Positions 32,787-40,460 of a stretch of 40,460 nucleotides of DNA are shown piece after piece. A model generated the notes under the pieces. It saw only the letters and a list, made by a program, of their open reading frames with translations. It did not search any database and was not told the origin of the DNA. The stretch spans positions 1-40,460 of the forward strand of contig CAIJLJ010000100.1 of NCBI GenBank assembly GCA_903821395.1, written 5' to 3'. A program made the translations under genes and the position numbers. This stretch comes from an uncultured Solirubrobacterales bacterium (GTDB taxonomy: Bacteria > Actinomycetota > Thermoleophilia > Solirubrobacterales > Solirubrobacteraceae). Within the stretch, counting starts at the first letter, position 1; the number at the start of each line of letters is the position of its first letter.

Positions 32787-33569
32787 ATGACGACGATTAA
32801 CCTGCTGGCGATCAACCTTGGCGTCGTATTCGTGCTGACGACCGCGCTATGGGCCGTGAGCGTCGCGGTGAAAGACAGCTCGATCGTTGACATTTTTTGG
32901 GGCTCAGGCTTCGTTGTAATAGCTTGGGTCACGTTCGCGGTTGCCGACGGGGCGCCGGGGCAGCGCCTGCTGCTGACGGTCCTCACAACGCTTTGGGGGC
33001 TGCGACTAACTATCCACCTCGCGCGGCGCAACCTCGGCCACGGCGAGGACTTCCGCTACCAAGCGATGCGCGCGAAGGCTGGAGCTTCTTGGCCGCTGCG
33101 CAGCCTTTGGGCCGTCTTCTGGGTGCAAGGGATTCTGATGTGGCTGGTATCGCTGCCGGTCCAGGTCGGGCAGCAAGGCGGGACGGCGAGCGGCTGGAGC
33201 TGGCTCGTGGCCGTAGGGATTCTCGTCTACGCCGTCGGACTCTTCTTCGAGACGGTCGGCGACATGCAGCTAACGCGCTTCATCGCCGACCCAGCGAACA
33301 AGGGCACCGTGATGGACCGTGGGCTTTGGCGCTACACGCGCCACCCCAACTACTTCGGCGACTTCAGCGTCTGGTGGGGGCTCTACCTGATCGCACTGGC
33401 AGCGGGCGCTTGGTGGACGATCATCGGGCCGATCATCATGTCGGTGCTGCTGATCCGCGTGAGCGGGGCTGGCCTGCTCGAGAAGTCAATCGGAAAGCGG
33501 CGCGCCGGCTACGACGAATACGTAGCGCGCACGAGCGGCTTTTTCCCGCGCCCGCCGCGCCGCGACTGA
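32787..33569 (+). CDS. DUF1295 membrane protein (steroid 5-alpha-reductase-like)
   Basis: The 260-residue protein has six or seven helices. It contains DIFWGSGFV early, WGLRLTIHLARRNLGHGEDFRY, GDMQLTRFIADPANKG, and the family's key segment DRGLWRYTRHPNYFGDF followed by WWGLYLI, plus YDEYVARTSGFFPRPP at the end. The RYTRHPNYFGD motif is shared with NADPH-binding 5-alpha-reductase and isoprenylcysteine methyltransferase-like folds. Substrate is unknown; lipid, sterol or fatty-acid modification is a possibility that suits its acyltransferase neighbour. It starts 19 bases after the acyltransferase. Confidence 0.9.
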   Translation: MTTINLLAINLGVVFVLTTALWAVSVAVKDSSIVDIFWGSGFVVIAWVTFAVADGAPGQRLLLTVLTTLWGLRLTIHLARRNLGHGEDFRYQAMRAKAGASWPLRSLWAVFWVQGILMWLVSLPVQVGQQGGTASGWSWLVAVGILVYAVGLFFETVGDMQLTRFIADPANKGTVMDRGLWRYTRHPNYFGDFSVWWGLYLIALAAGAWWTIIGPIIMSVLLIRVSGAGLLEKSIGKRRAGYDEYVARTSGFFPRPPRRD

Positions 33570-33629
33570 GCCACGCGGGGGGCGACTAGCGGCAGGGAGC
33601 GGCCGGTCAGCGTCGAAGAGAAGTTGACG

Positions 33630-34778
33630 GTGACGACTATCCCCGCACAGCCTGCTGGCGACGGCTCGGCGCTGCCCGCTGCGCAGCGCGCAAGCGACGT
33701 ACTCTCAACGCGCGTCGTTTTGAGAATCGTTCTGACGGTTCTGCTGGTGATCGGCACGGTCGCGCTGGTGTGGCTCTTGTGGCAGCCGATCGCATGGATC
33801 ATCATCGCCGCGTTCGTCGCCGTCGCACTCGCCGGGCCGGTCAACCTGCTCAGCCGCGTGATGCGCCGCAGCTTCGCAATCGCGATTGTCTACGCCGCGG
33901 TACTGCTTATTCCAATCGGCATCAGCGCACTGGTTCTACCGCCGATCGTCGATCAAGGCGTCGGCTTCGTCAACGACCTTCCCGGTTACGCGAGCAACCT
34001 CCAAACCGAGGTGCAGAAGAACCCAAATCTCTCGAAGCTCAACCACAACTTCGGCGTCACCAAAGAGATCAACCGGATTGCCCAAAACGCACCGGCAAAA
34101 ATTGGTGAGGCTGCAACGATTGTTCGTGACGTCGGCAGCGGGCTGATCAGCTCGATCTTCGCTGGCTTCACGATTTACATCCTTTCGATCTTCATGCTCT
34201 CGCGCGGGAGATCATGGATCGATGGCGCGCTGAGCTTGCGCACCGGGCGGGAATCAAAAGCGGCGAGCGTTGCGCTCGACAGGATGGCTAACGCCGTCGG
34301 CAACTACATTGCTGGAGCAGCGATCCAAGCAACGATCGCCGGCATCTGTGCCTTCATCGTGCTGACGATTTTGGGCGTTCCGTTCGCTGGCGCGCTGGCA
34401 GTTCTCTATGGACTACTCGACCTGATCCCGCTGGTTGGTGCGTCGATCGCCGCCCTGCTCGTGCTGGTGGTAACGCTCTTCACCGACTTCCCGACCGCCT
34501 CGATTATTTGGATCGTCTACGCAAGTGCCTACCAAACGTTTGAGAACTACGTGATCCAGCCACAGATCCACAAGCGAGCGGTCGAGCTGGAACCCTTCAT
34601 CGTGATCATCTCGGTGCTTTTTGGCGGCACCCTTTTCGGCGTGGTCGGAGCGCTGCTCGCAATCCCGATCGCCGCAGCGATTCAGATTGGTGCACAGGAA
34701 TGGTGGCGCTACCGGCTCGAGCAGCAAGACGACGAGCCGACCCTCCCGGCCGCAACTGCGGCCAGCGGCGATTCGTGA
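33630..34778 (+). CDS. AI-2E family permease
   Basis: The protein of about 382 residues has eight predicted membrane helices in the PF01594 pattern: an N-terminal pair, an amphipathic middle section with the soluble helix run FVNDLPGYASNLQTEVQ, and LAVLYGLLDLIPLVGASIAA with the conserved P-x-x-G motif, followed by SAYQTFENYVIQPQIH and GVVGALLAIPIAAAI. Members act as exporters or in signalling-molecule or ion transport, with substrate varying; naming it an AI-2 exporter would go too far. The start may be TTG 33624 or GTG 33630; GTG is preferred because AAGAGAAG lies at a proper distance. Confidence 0.9.
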   Translation: MTTIPAQPAGDGSALPAAQRASDVLSTRVVLRIVLTVLLVIGTVALVWLLWQPIAWIIIAAFVAVALAGPVNLLSRVMRRSFAIAIVYAAVLLIPIGISALVLPPIVDQGVGFVNDLPGYASNLQTEVQKNPNLSKLNHNFGVTKEINRIAQNAPAKIGEAATIVRDVGSGLISSIFAGFTIYILSIFMLSRGRSWIDGALSLRTGRESKAASVALDRMANAVGNYIAGAAIQATIAGICAFIVLTILGVPFAGALAVLYGLLDLIPLVGASIAALLVLVVTLFTDFPTASIIWIVYASAYQTFENYVIQPQIHKRAVELEPFIVIISVLFGGTLFGVVGALLAIPIAAAIQIGAQEWWRYRLEQQDDEPTLPAATAASGDS

Positions 34779-34791
34779 AACGATCCGCGTG

Positions 34792-35826
34792 ATGGCGCGG
34801 ATCGGATTACTAACTGGCGGCGGTGACTGCCCGGGACTTAACGCGGTAATCCGCGGGATCGTTCGCCAGGGAATCGGCGAATATGACCACCAGTTTGTTG
34901 GTTTGCGCCACGGCTGGGCAGGGGTCCTTAAGGGCGAGGGGCACGAGCTCGGGATGGCAGAGGTTTCCGGGCTGCTGACCCGCGGCGGAACGATCCTCGG
35001 CAGCTCTCGAACCAACCCCTACCGCGATGGTGGCGGCGGAACTGAGGCGGTCACAGCGGGTATGGAAACACTTGGCCTCGATGGCCTGATCGCGATTGGC
35101 GGGGAAGACACGCTCGGCGTGGCAACGAAGCTGGCGGCCGATGACGTGGCGGTGATCGGCGTGCCAAAGACGATCGATAACGACCTAGCCGGCACCGACT
35201 ACACGTTCGGCTTCGACACCGCCGTTCAGGTGGCTAGTGACGCGATCGACCGCCTCCACACCACGGCCGAATCGCACGACCGCGTGATCGTGGTCGAAGT
35301 GATGGGGCGCCACGCAGGCTGGATCGCTTGCTCGGCCGGAATCGCCGGTGGCGCGCACGCGATCCTCGTCCCCGAGCGCCCATTCGACCTCGACGAGCTT
35401 TGTGATCAGATCCGTGCCCGCCACGCGCGTGGGCGAAACTTCTCGATCGTTGTCGCCAGCGAGGGCGCCGTGCCCAAGGATGGTGCGCTGAGCGCGCGCG
35501 AGGATGACGTTGACGAGTTTGGCCACCCACGACTGGGCGGCGTCGGGGCTTGGCTGGAGCACGAGATTGAGCGCGTGACTGGCTACGAAACAAGGATGGT
35601 CGTACTCGGCCACGTTCAGCGGGGCGGCACGCCGACCGCGTACGACCGAATTCTCGCAACGCGTTACGGGGTTGGCGCAATCGACGCATACAGCCGCGGT
35701 GAGCGCGGCATGATGGTGGCGCTGCGCGGCACTGACATCATCACGATCCCACTCGCAGAGGCTCTCGCCGAGCCAAAACTGCTCGACCCTGACCTCTTCC
35801 GTACCGCTGAAGTCTTCTTCGGCTGA
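34792..35826 (+). CDS. pfp: 6-phosphofructokinase, probably PPi-dependent
   Basis: This 344-residue enzyme phosphorylates fructose 6-phosphate, committing it to glycolysis. The PFK signature is present: GLLTGGGDCPGLNAVIRG, SSRTNPYRDG, PKTIDNDLAGT with the catalytic Asp129, VEVMGRHAGWIA and LGHVQRGGTPTAYDR. Two residues decide the phosphoryl donor: Asp106 in GGEDTLG, where ATP enzymes have Gly, and Lys126 in PKTIDND, where ATP enzymes have Gly. Both are the PPi type, so the enzyme probably uses pyrophosphate and is reversible. ATG 34792 begins the conserved N terminus; the longer frame is shadow. It is 13 bases from the preceding gene. Confidence 0.92.
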   Translation: MARIGLLTGGGDCPGLNAVIRGIVRQGIGEYDHQFVGLRHGWAGVLKGEGHELGMAEVSGLLTRGGTILGSSRTNPYRDGGGGTEAVTAGMETLGLDGLIAIGGEDTLGVATKLAADDVAVIGVPKTIDNDLAGTDYTFGFDTAVQVASDAIDRLHTTAESHDRVIVVEVMGRHAGWIACSAGIAGGAHAILVPERPFDLDELCDQIRARHARGRNFSIVVASEGAVPKDGALSAREDDVDEFGHPRLGGVGAWLEHEIERVTGYETRMVVLGHVQRGGTPTAYDRILATRYGVGAIDAYSRGERGMMVALRGTDIITIPLAEALAEPKLLDPDLFRTAEVFFG

Positions 35827-35829
35827 GCG

Positions 35830-35916
35830 ATGTCGCCTTTCTGGATCTGGACTCAGGGCGCGATCGTCGTGGTCGTGCTGATCGGGATGGCGATCGCGAT
35901 AGTGAAGCTTCTTTAG
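35830..35916 (+). CDS. 28-residue single-helix membrane microprotein
   Basis: An ATG three bases after the phosphofructokinase stop opens a short frame that reads MSPFWIWTQGAIVVVVLIGM then AIAIVKLL and a TAG stop. The hydrophobic core of about 20 residues makes a single transmembrane helix with an aromatic N-terminal end, which is the look of a real small membrane protein. Translation could be coupled to the gene above; there is no separate ribosome binding site. I do not recognise a family. Conservation at this place in relatives would be the test. Confidence 0.5.
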   Translation: MSPFWIWTQGAIVVVVLIGMAIAIVKLL

Positions 35917-35962
35917 CGAGCCGGTAGTCTGCTGGCAGGTACCGGAACCAAGGGAGCTCTCA

Positions 35963-36406
35963 ATGTTTGGATCGATTGTCGTTGGAACAGATGGTTCAGA
36001 GACCGCCACTGAAGCGGTTCGCCAAGCAATCGACCTCGCAAGCGAGACCGGCGCCCGGCTGGAGGTAGTCAGCGCCTACGCCCCGGTCCCGGTCTCAAGG
36101 CTGAAGACCGAAGCAAAAGAAGCGCCTTCGGATGTGCAGTGGATGATCAACGCTCGCGAAGATGTCGAAGCGACGCTTGCGGAGGTAATCGCGCAGGCCG
36201 CGAAGCTCGACGTCGATTGCTCAGCCCACTCGCGCCAGGGCGACCCAGCAGACGCAATCCTTGACGTCGCTGAAGAGACTTCCGCCGACCTAATCGTGGT
36301 TGGCAACAAGGGCATGACCGGCGCCAAGCGCTTCCTGCTCGGCTCGGTGCCGAACAAGGTCAGCCATCACGCACCGTGCTCGGTGCTGATAATTCGTACT
36401 ACTTAG
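35963..36406 (+). CDS. universal stress protein (UspA family)
   Basis: The 147-residue protein has the Usp opening FGSIVVGTDGSETATEAV, a central helix run, and ADLIVVGNKGMTGAKRFLLG followed by SVPNKVSHHAPCSVLIIR. The G-x-x-G-x9-G-S pattern is the ATP-binding type of Usp. AGGGAG lies 6 bases before ATG 35963. Usp proteins are induced in growth arrest and stress. It is convergent with, and overlaps by 8 bases, the subtilase on the other strand. Confidence 0.95.
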   Translation: MFGSIVVGTDGSETATEAVRQAIDLASETGARLEVVSAYAPVPVSRLKTEAKEAPSDVQWMINAREDVEATLAEVIAQAAKLDVDCSAHSRQGDPADAILDVAEETSADLIVVGNKGMTGAKRFLLGSVPNKVSHHAPCSVLIIRTT

Positions 36407-37691
36407 TAGTCGCTGCGCCGGCGTCGAGCAGGCCTGCGCCGTAGAACGAGTCGGGGCCAGCTTGGCCGAGGTCGCGGGCGGTGCTCTTGAGGCGCGCTTC
36501 AAGCCGCGCAGGCGAAGGGTTACTGCCGATGACTCCGGAGGCGATCACTAGCGCTGCTGCCGCGGTCACGTGAGGCGTCGCCATCGAGGTGCCTTCATAG
36601 TCGGATGGAAGTCCAAAGCGTGTGAAGGAGCCGCCGCTAAAAGTCTGTTGAGCGATGTTGTGGAGGCCCGAGAAGTCCGGGCGGCAGCGCGCCTCGCCGG
36701 TGGCGGCCGAATCCGAGCCGCCGCCTGGGGCAACGATGTCAAGCGTCGAGCCACCGTTTGAGTATTCGGCTACGCAGCCGTTTTCGGTCGTCGCACCGAC
36801 AGACATAACGCCCGGGGCGTTGGCCGGGTAGGAGATTGTCGTCGCGCCCTCGTTGCCGGAAGCGCCGATCACGAGAGCGCCTCTTGAGCGGGCGTAGTTG
36901 ATCGCCGAGAGCAGCTCGGGAATGTCGGCTGCGCGCACGCCGGAATCGAACTCAAGGCTGAGGTTGATCAACTTCGCGCCCTTGCGCGTTGCAAAACGGA
37001 CGGCGTTGGCGATGTCGGTCGCGTTGCCCTCCCCGTTACGGTCGAGCACGCGGATCGGCATGATCTTGGCGCCGTAGGCTAGGCCAGCCACCGCGACCCT
37101 GTTGTTGGTGGCCTCGGCGATCGTGCCGGCTACATGGGTGCCGTGCCCGTTCATGTCGTTTGCATACGGGTCGCGGTCAACGAAGTCCCACCCGGCTGTG
37201 AACTGCCCAGCGGTGAAGTCCGGCGAGCGGCGAAACGGCGTGCGGTTGGAGTAGGCGATGCCGGTGTCTAGCACGGCGATGACAACGCCGCGCGCGCCGG
37301 GGCGGCGGGCCGCAATCGCGTTGCCCCAGGCCTGCGGCGCGTGCACGCCGTAGGTGCCGAGGAAGTTCCATTGGAGGCTCGCCAGCATCGGATCGTTCGG
37401 CATGTAGCTGCGGGCCGCCGATGCGTGCGCGATCAGGTTGGGCACGGCGTAGGCAACGTCAGGGCGCGCGCGCAGGTCGCTGAGTGCCTTGCGCACGTTG
37501 CCAACTTTGAGCACCACTGGATTAGCCGCGGCTGGCGATGGCGCCGCGCCGGTTGCTGGGTCTTGGTACTGAACGACGACCTGATTGGGCTCAGTCTGAG
37601 CCGCGCTAGCGGCCGCAGGCACGGCGATTAGCGCAGCGGTGCAGGCTGCCAGTGCAGCAAGCGGAATCTGGCATCTGGTCGGGATCGTCAT
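36399..37691 (-). CDS. secreted subtilase (S8), shorter copy
   Basis: The ATG at 37691 gives 430 residues with a signal peptide (about 1-31) and a short propeptide-like region (to about 115). The catalytic domain has Asp142 (AVLDTGIAYSN), His183 ([13 protein letters not shown]), Asn280 (GASGNEGA) and Ser369 (EGTSMATPHV). The stretch LLDAGAA ends the protein, typical of a thermitase/subtilisin-type end. It lacks the C-terminal beta domains seen in the copy at 17951, and the two are not close relatives. The frame to 37742 would move the signal peptide inside, so 37691 is preferred. It is exported and may degrade proteins outside the cell. Confidence 0.92.
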   Translation of the reverse strand: MTIPTRCQIPLAALAACTAALIAVPAAASAAQTEPNQVVVQYQDPATGAAPSPAAANPVVLKVGNVRKALSDLRARPDVAYAVPNLIAHASAARSYMPNDPMLASLQWNFLGTYGVHAPQAWGNAIAARRPGARGVVIAVLDTGIAYSNRTPFRRSPDFTAGQFTAGWDFVDRDPYANDMNGHGTHVAGTIAEATNNRVAVAGLAYGAKIMPIRVLDRNGEGNATDIANAVRFATRKGAKLINLSLEFDSGVRAADIPELLSAINYARSRGALVIGASGNEGATTISYPANAPGVMSVGATTENGCVAEYSNGGSTLDIVAPGGGSDSAATGEARCRPDFSGLHNIAQQTFSGGSFTRFGLPSDYEGTSMATPHVTAAAALVIASGVIGSNPSPARLEARLKSTARDLGQAGPDSFYGAGLLDAGAATTK

Positions 37692-37737
37692 TTGGGGTGA
37701 GCTCGTAAGTCGACGCTCATTAGTTAGAACACAGCAG

Positions 37738-37761
37738 AACACCGAAAGTCACGGTGTTTTT
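37738..37761 (+). other. hairpin with T-run upstream of tadA
   Basis: AACACCG and CGGTGTT form a 7-base-pair stem around AAAGTCA and are followed by TTT, in the 97-base gap between the divergent subtilase and tadA genes. The shape resembles a weak intrinsic terminator or an operator. In the tadA direction it would sit in or before the leader. Its role is uncertain. Confidence 0.35.
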
Positions 37762-37788
37762 GCGCTGATAAGGCATGATGACAGCCAC

Positions 37789-38253
37789 GTGGATCAGAAA
37801 CGCCGCATAGACGATGAACGATGGATCAGCGAGGCGATCGAGGAGGCCGCCTTGGCGCCGGCGCACGGCGACGTTCCAATCGCCGCTTTGGTCGTCCATG
37901 ACGGCCGCGTGATTGGCCGCGCTCACAACGAACGAGAGCGCCACGGTGACCCAACCGCACACGCTGAGATCGTCGCTCTGCGCGCCGCTGCCGCAGCGCT
38001 CGGCTCTTGGCGCGTGCTCGACTCAACGATCTACATCACGCTTGAGCCGTGCGCGATGTGCGCCGGGGCGATCGTGCTGGCGCGCGTCCCAAGAGTTGTC
38101 TTCGGAGCCTGGGACCCGAAGGCCGGAGCAGCGGGCAGCGTGCTTGACATTCTTAGCGAGCCACAGCTCAACCACAGTCCCGACGTTGTCGGCGGCGTGC
38201 TCGAAGCCGAGTGCGCCACGCTACTGACCGACTTCTTCGCCGAGCGCCGCTAG
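37789..38253 (+). CDS. tadA: tRNA adenosine(34) deaminase
   Basis: TadA converts A34 to inosine in tRNA-Arg(ACG), the tRNA found in this window at 20757. The frame is open from 37639, but the homologous region begins about GTG 37789 (154 residues), a normal family length; GTG 37756 is also possible. The zinc site is His58-Ala-Glu60 in PTAHAEIVALRA and Cys88 and Cys91 in LEPCAMCAGAIV. The C-terminal part has FGAWDPKAGAAGSV. It meets fdhD convergently with 10 bases between stops. Confidence 0.93.
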   Translation: MDQKRRIDDERWISEAIEEAALAPAHGDVPIAALVVHDGRVIGRAHNERERHGDPTAHAEIVALRAAAAALGSWRVLDSTIYITLEPCAMCAGAIVLARVPRVVFGAWDPKAGAAGSVLDILSEPQLNHSPDVVGGVLEAECATLLTDFFAERR

Positions 38254-38263
38254 GCCGCGGCCG

Positions 38264-39028
38264 TCAGTCGCTAACGCGGCCGTCGTCGGCGTAAACGACC
38301 ACGCGGTCGCCGCGAGCGAATGCCGCCAGCGTCATTCCCCGCTCTGCTGCCAGCTCAACCGCGAGCGAGGTCGGCGCACCAACACCTACGAGTATCGGCG
38401 CGCCGGCAACGGCCGCTTTCTGCACCAGCTCGAATGAGATCCGCCCGCTGACGCAGAGAATCTTCCCGCCGAGTGGCAGCCCGCCGTCAAGTAGCGCGCG
38501 GCCGATCACCTTGTCCATCGCGTTGTGGCGGCCAACGTCTTCGCGCACGTGGATCAGTTCGCCGCCGGCGCTGAAGAGGCCGGTGGCGTGCATCCCTCCG
38601 GTGCGCTCAAAGCCAGGCTGGCGCAGCTGCTCGGGCAGCGCGGCGAGCAGCGCGCGCGCCACAACCGGGCCTGCCGTGGCGTGCGGCGCGTCGACGGCAA
38701 CCTGCTCGATTGCGCCCTTGCCGCAGACCCCACAGGAGGATGTCGTGTAGAAGTTGCGCTGACCCGGGTCGTTCAGCAGTGGCCCGGCGACGTCGATGAT
38801 GTTGGCGGCGAAGTCGGTTGTGGGACCGGCCGCGCGCGGCTCGTTGATCAGTCCTTCGCCGTAAAGAAAGCCGAGCGCCAGCTCCTCGTCGTTGCCGGGC
38901 GTGCGCATCGTGACGGAGAGCGCTTCTCCGTCAACGCGAATCTCGAGCGGCTCTTCAACGGCGATCTCGTCGCGCTCACCTTCGCGCACAACACTGGTGA
39001 CCATCCGCCCAGCGTCAGCGTCGGCCAC
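38264..39028 (-). CDS. fdhD: formate dehydrogenase accessory sulfurtransferase FdhD
   Basis: FdhD inserts a sulfur ligand into the molybdenum cofactor of formate dehydrogenase. The 254-residue protein has the sulfur-transfer cysteines Cys99 and Cys102 in SSCGVCGKG, and the MRTPGNDEELALGFLYGEG and VREDVGRHNAMDKVIG segments of the family, followed by LCVSGRISFELVQKA. I chose GTG 39028, 16 bases after the fdhA stop, since AAAGGGG lies 7 bases before it. ATG 39004 is an alternative. It follows the formate dehydrogenase gene, its expected partner. Confidence 0.94.
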   Translation of the reverse strand: MADADAGRMVTSVVREGERDEIAVEEPLEIRVDGEALSVTMRTPGNDEELALGFLYGEGLINEPRAAGPTTDFAANIIDVAGPLLNDPGQRNFYTTSSCGVCGKGAIEQVAVDAPHATAGPVVARALLAALPEQLRQPGFERTGGMHATGLFSAGGELIHVREDVGRHNAMDKVIGRALLDGGLPLGGKILCVSGRISFELVQKAAVAGAPILVGVGAPTSLAVELAAERGMTLAAFARGDRVVVYADDGRVSD

Positions 39029-39044
39029 CGGCCAGCCCCTTTGG

Positions 39045-40460
39045 TCAGTCCGCCGCTACGAGCGCCGGCGTGTCGGAGGGTGCTTCGCTCATCGCGCGCA
39101 CATCTACTGCAACAACCTTGTACTCAGGGCAGCCGGTGTTGACCTCAACCGAATCACCGACCAGCAGGTTGGTGCGCAGCTCAGGGAAGTGGAAGGCGGT
39201 GAAGACGTTGCCCTTTTCGATCCGGTCGGTGATTCGCGCAGGAATCTCAATCCGCCCGTGGTGGCTGCGGACCGACACCAGGTCACCCTCGTTGATCCAA
39301 AGCCGCTCAGCGTCCTCGGGGTGAACCTCAAGCCAGTCGCTCTCCATCAGCTCAATGTTCTTCGTGCGTCGCGTCATTGTGCCGGCGTTGTAGTGCTGCA
39401 GGCGGCGGCCGGTTACGAGAATGAGTGGGAACTCCTCGTCGGCGATTTCGCCCGGCTCGCGGTACGGCAGCGCGTTGAACTTGCCAAGTCCGTTGTCGTT
39501 AACGAACGTTTCGGCGTAAAGAATGTGCGAATCGGTGCCGTCGGGCTCAACTGGCCAACAGAGGCCATCGCGGCCGAGGCGCTCGTAAGTGATTCCGGCG
39601 AAGACGGGTGTGAGCGCGGCGATCTCTTCCATCGCCTCTTCCGGCGTCGCAAGGTTCATCTCGTGGCCGAGCGCTGCGGAGAGCGAGGTGAGAATGTCGA
39701 AGTCAGTTCGCGCGTCGCCGGGAGGATCAATTGCAGGTTCGACGATCTGCAGGCGCCGCTCGGCGTTGGTGAAGGTGCCGTGCTTCTCGAGAAAAGCTGA
39801 GGCAGGCAGAATCACGTCGGCGTACTTCGTCGTTTCGGTCATGAAGATGTCTTGGCAGACAAGGAACTCGAGCGATTCAAGCGCGTGGATCACGTGCGTG
39901 GTGTTTGGGTCGGTCTGGGCTACGTCCTCGCCGAAGATGAACATTGATTTCAGCTCACCAGCAACCGCGGCGTTGAACATCTGCGGGATCGTCATACCCT
40001 TCTCGCGCGAGAGGCTCACACCCCAGCGCTCTTCGAACATTGTCGCTACGGCCTCGTCATTTACGGGGCGATATCCGGAGTAGGTGTCTGGCACGGCGCC
40101 CATGTCGGATGAGCCCTGAACGTTGTTCTGCCCGCGCAACGGAAGCAGTGCTGAGCCAAGACGACCGACCTTGCCGGTCATCATCGCCAGGCCGCACATC
40201 AGCTGCACTACTTCGGAGCCGTAGCGCTGCTCAGTTACGCCAAGGCCCCAGATCAGGCAGGCGTTCTCGGCCGTCGCGTAGATCCGCGCGGCTGCGCGAA
40301 TGTCATCGGCGGGAATTCCGGTGATCCGCTCGGCCTCTTCTGGCGGGTACTCAGCAAGCAGCGCGGCGAACTCTTCGTAGCCTTCGGTCCGCTCGGCGAT
40401 GAAGTTCTCGTCGGTCAAGCCTTCGGTCATCACGACGTTGGCGATACCGAGGATCACGGC
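39045..40460 (-). CDS. fdhA: formate dehydrogenase alpha subunit, 3' part (5' end outside window)
   Basis: This is the C-terminal 471 residues of a molybdopterin oxidoreductase. It reads straight off the right edge without a start, beginning AVILGIANVVMTEGLTDENF. Landmarks of the formate dehydrogenase type are AARIYATAENACLIWGLGVT, MTGKVGRLGSALLPLRGQNN followed by VQGSSDMG, and the molybdopterin dinucleotide-binding end LVTGRRLQHYNAGTMTRR with LEVHPEDAERLWINEGD. It oxidises formate to CO2 with molybdenum or tungsten; electrons would go to NAD or quinone through subunits not in the window. The active-site Cys or Sec is upstream of the window. It is followed by fdhD. Confidence 0.93.
   Translation of the reverse strand, partial: AVILGIANVVMTEGLTDENFIAERTEGYEEFAALLAEYPPEEAERITGIPADDIRAAARIYATAENACLIWGLGVTEQRYGSEVVQLMCGLAMMTGKVGRLGSALLPLRGQNNVQGSSDMGAVPDTYSGYRPVNDEAVATMFEERWGVSLSREKGMTIPQMFNAAVAGELKSMFIFGEDVAQTDPNTTHVIHALESLEFLVCQDIFMTETTKYADVILPASAFLEKHGTFTNAERRLQIVEPAIDPPGDARTDFDILTSLSAALGHEMNLATPEEAMEEIAALTPVFAGITYERLGRDGLCWPVEPDGTDSHILYAETFVNDNGLGKFNALPYREPGEIADEEFPLILVTGRRLQHYNAGTMTRRTKNIELMESDWLEVHPEDAERLWINEGDLVSVRSHHGRIEIPARITDRIEKGNVFTAFHFPELRTNLLVGDSVEVNTGCPEYKVVAVDVRAMSEAPSDTPALVAAD

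Overview
The window reads as a compact, high-GC chromosomal segment of an actinobacterium. The best guess is the class Thermoleophilia (Solirubrobacterales-like). This is inferred from the gene families: NuoA-F complex I, PxpABC, heliorhodopsin, DUF4239, DUF6458 and PPi-type phosphofructokinase. Frequent GTG/TTG starts and GTGA/ATGA stop-start overlaps point the same way. No rRNA gene is present, so the placement is not proven. No prophage, insertion sequence, CRISPR array or integrase is visible, and no gene-free stretch exceeds 300 bases; the largest gaps are the regions before and after the tRNA-Ser genes and after tRNA-Arg.

Layout. 1-4753 (minus) is the front half of a complex I operon, nuoABCDEF, with the next gene (probably nuoG) starting at the left edge. 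4805-5739 (plus) holds a small unknown membrane protein and a c-type cytochrome lipoprotein. 5761-9240 (plus) is serS followed by the tightly coupled 5-oxoprolinase genes pxpABC, which meet mscL tail to tail. 9656-11972 (minus) has an orphan secreted protein and a DUF4239 membrane protein. 12.0-17.8 kb has two tRNA-Ser genes, two small membrane proteins, agmatine deiminase, and three exported or surface hydrolases (phosphoesterase, GH18, polysaccharide deacetylase). 17.95-20.73 kb encodes a large secreted subtilase with two C-terminal repeat domains, then tRNA-Arg(ACG) and a clear intrinsic terminator.

20.9-23.7 kb is the most interesting part. A pentapeptide-repeat gene is divergent from a heliorhodopsin gene, which is followed on the same strand by a helical protein of unknown function and an RDD membrane protein. 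23.7-28.3 kb looks like an envelope glycan or glycolipid locus: DUF1330 protein, DegT-type aminotransferase, a sugar-nucleotide epimerase fused to four membrane helices, and, on the other strand, an MGDG-synthase-like glycosyltransferase overlapping a second polysaccharide deacetylase. 28.3-31.7 kb has a DMT transporter, L-asparaginase and an unusual protein joining a degenerate RsbW-like ATPase domain to a GNAT acetyltransferase. 31.7-36.4 kb is a plus-strand run: PlsC-like acyltransferase, DUF1295 protein, AI-2E-type permease, PPi-type phosphofructokinase, a 28-residue membrane microprotein and a UspA protein. 36.4-40.46 kb has a second subtilase, tadA, fdhD and the 3' part of a formate dehydrogenase alpha gene running off the right edge.

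Together the genes describe an aerobic respiratory cell (complex I, cytochrome c, possibly formate oxidation) with many secreted hydrolases and a light-sensing protein whose partners are not known. The genome is packed tightly: seven of the convergent gene pairs overlap or are separated by 10 bases or fewer.
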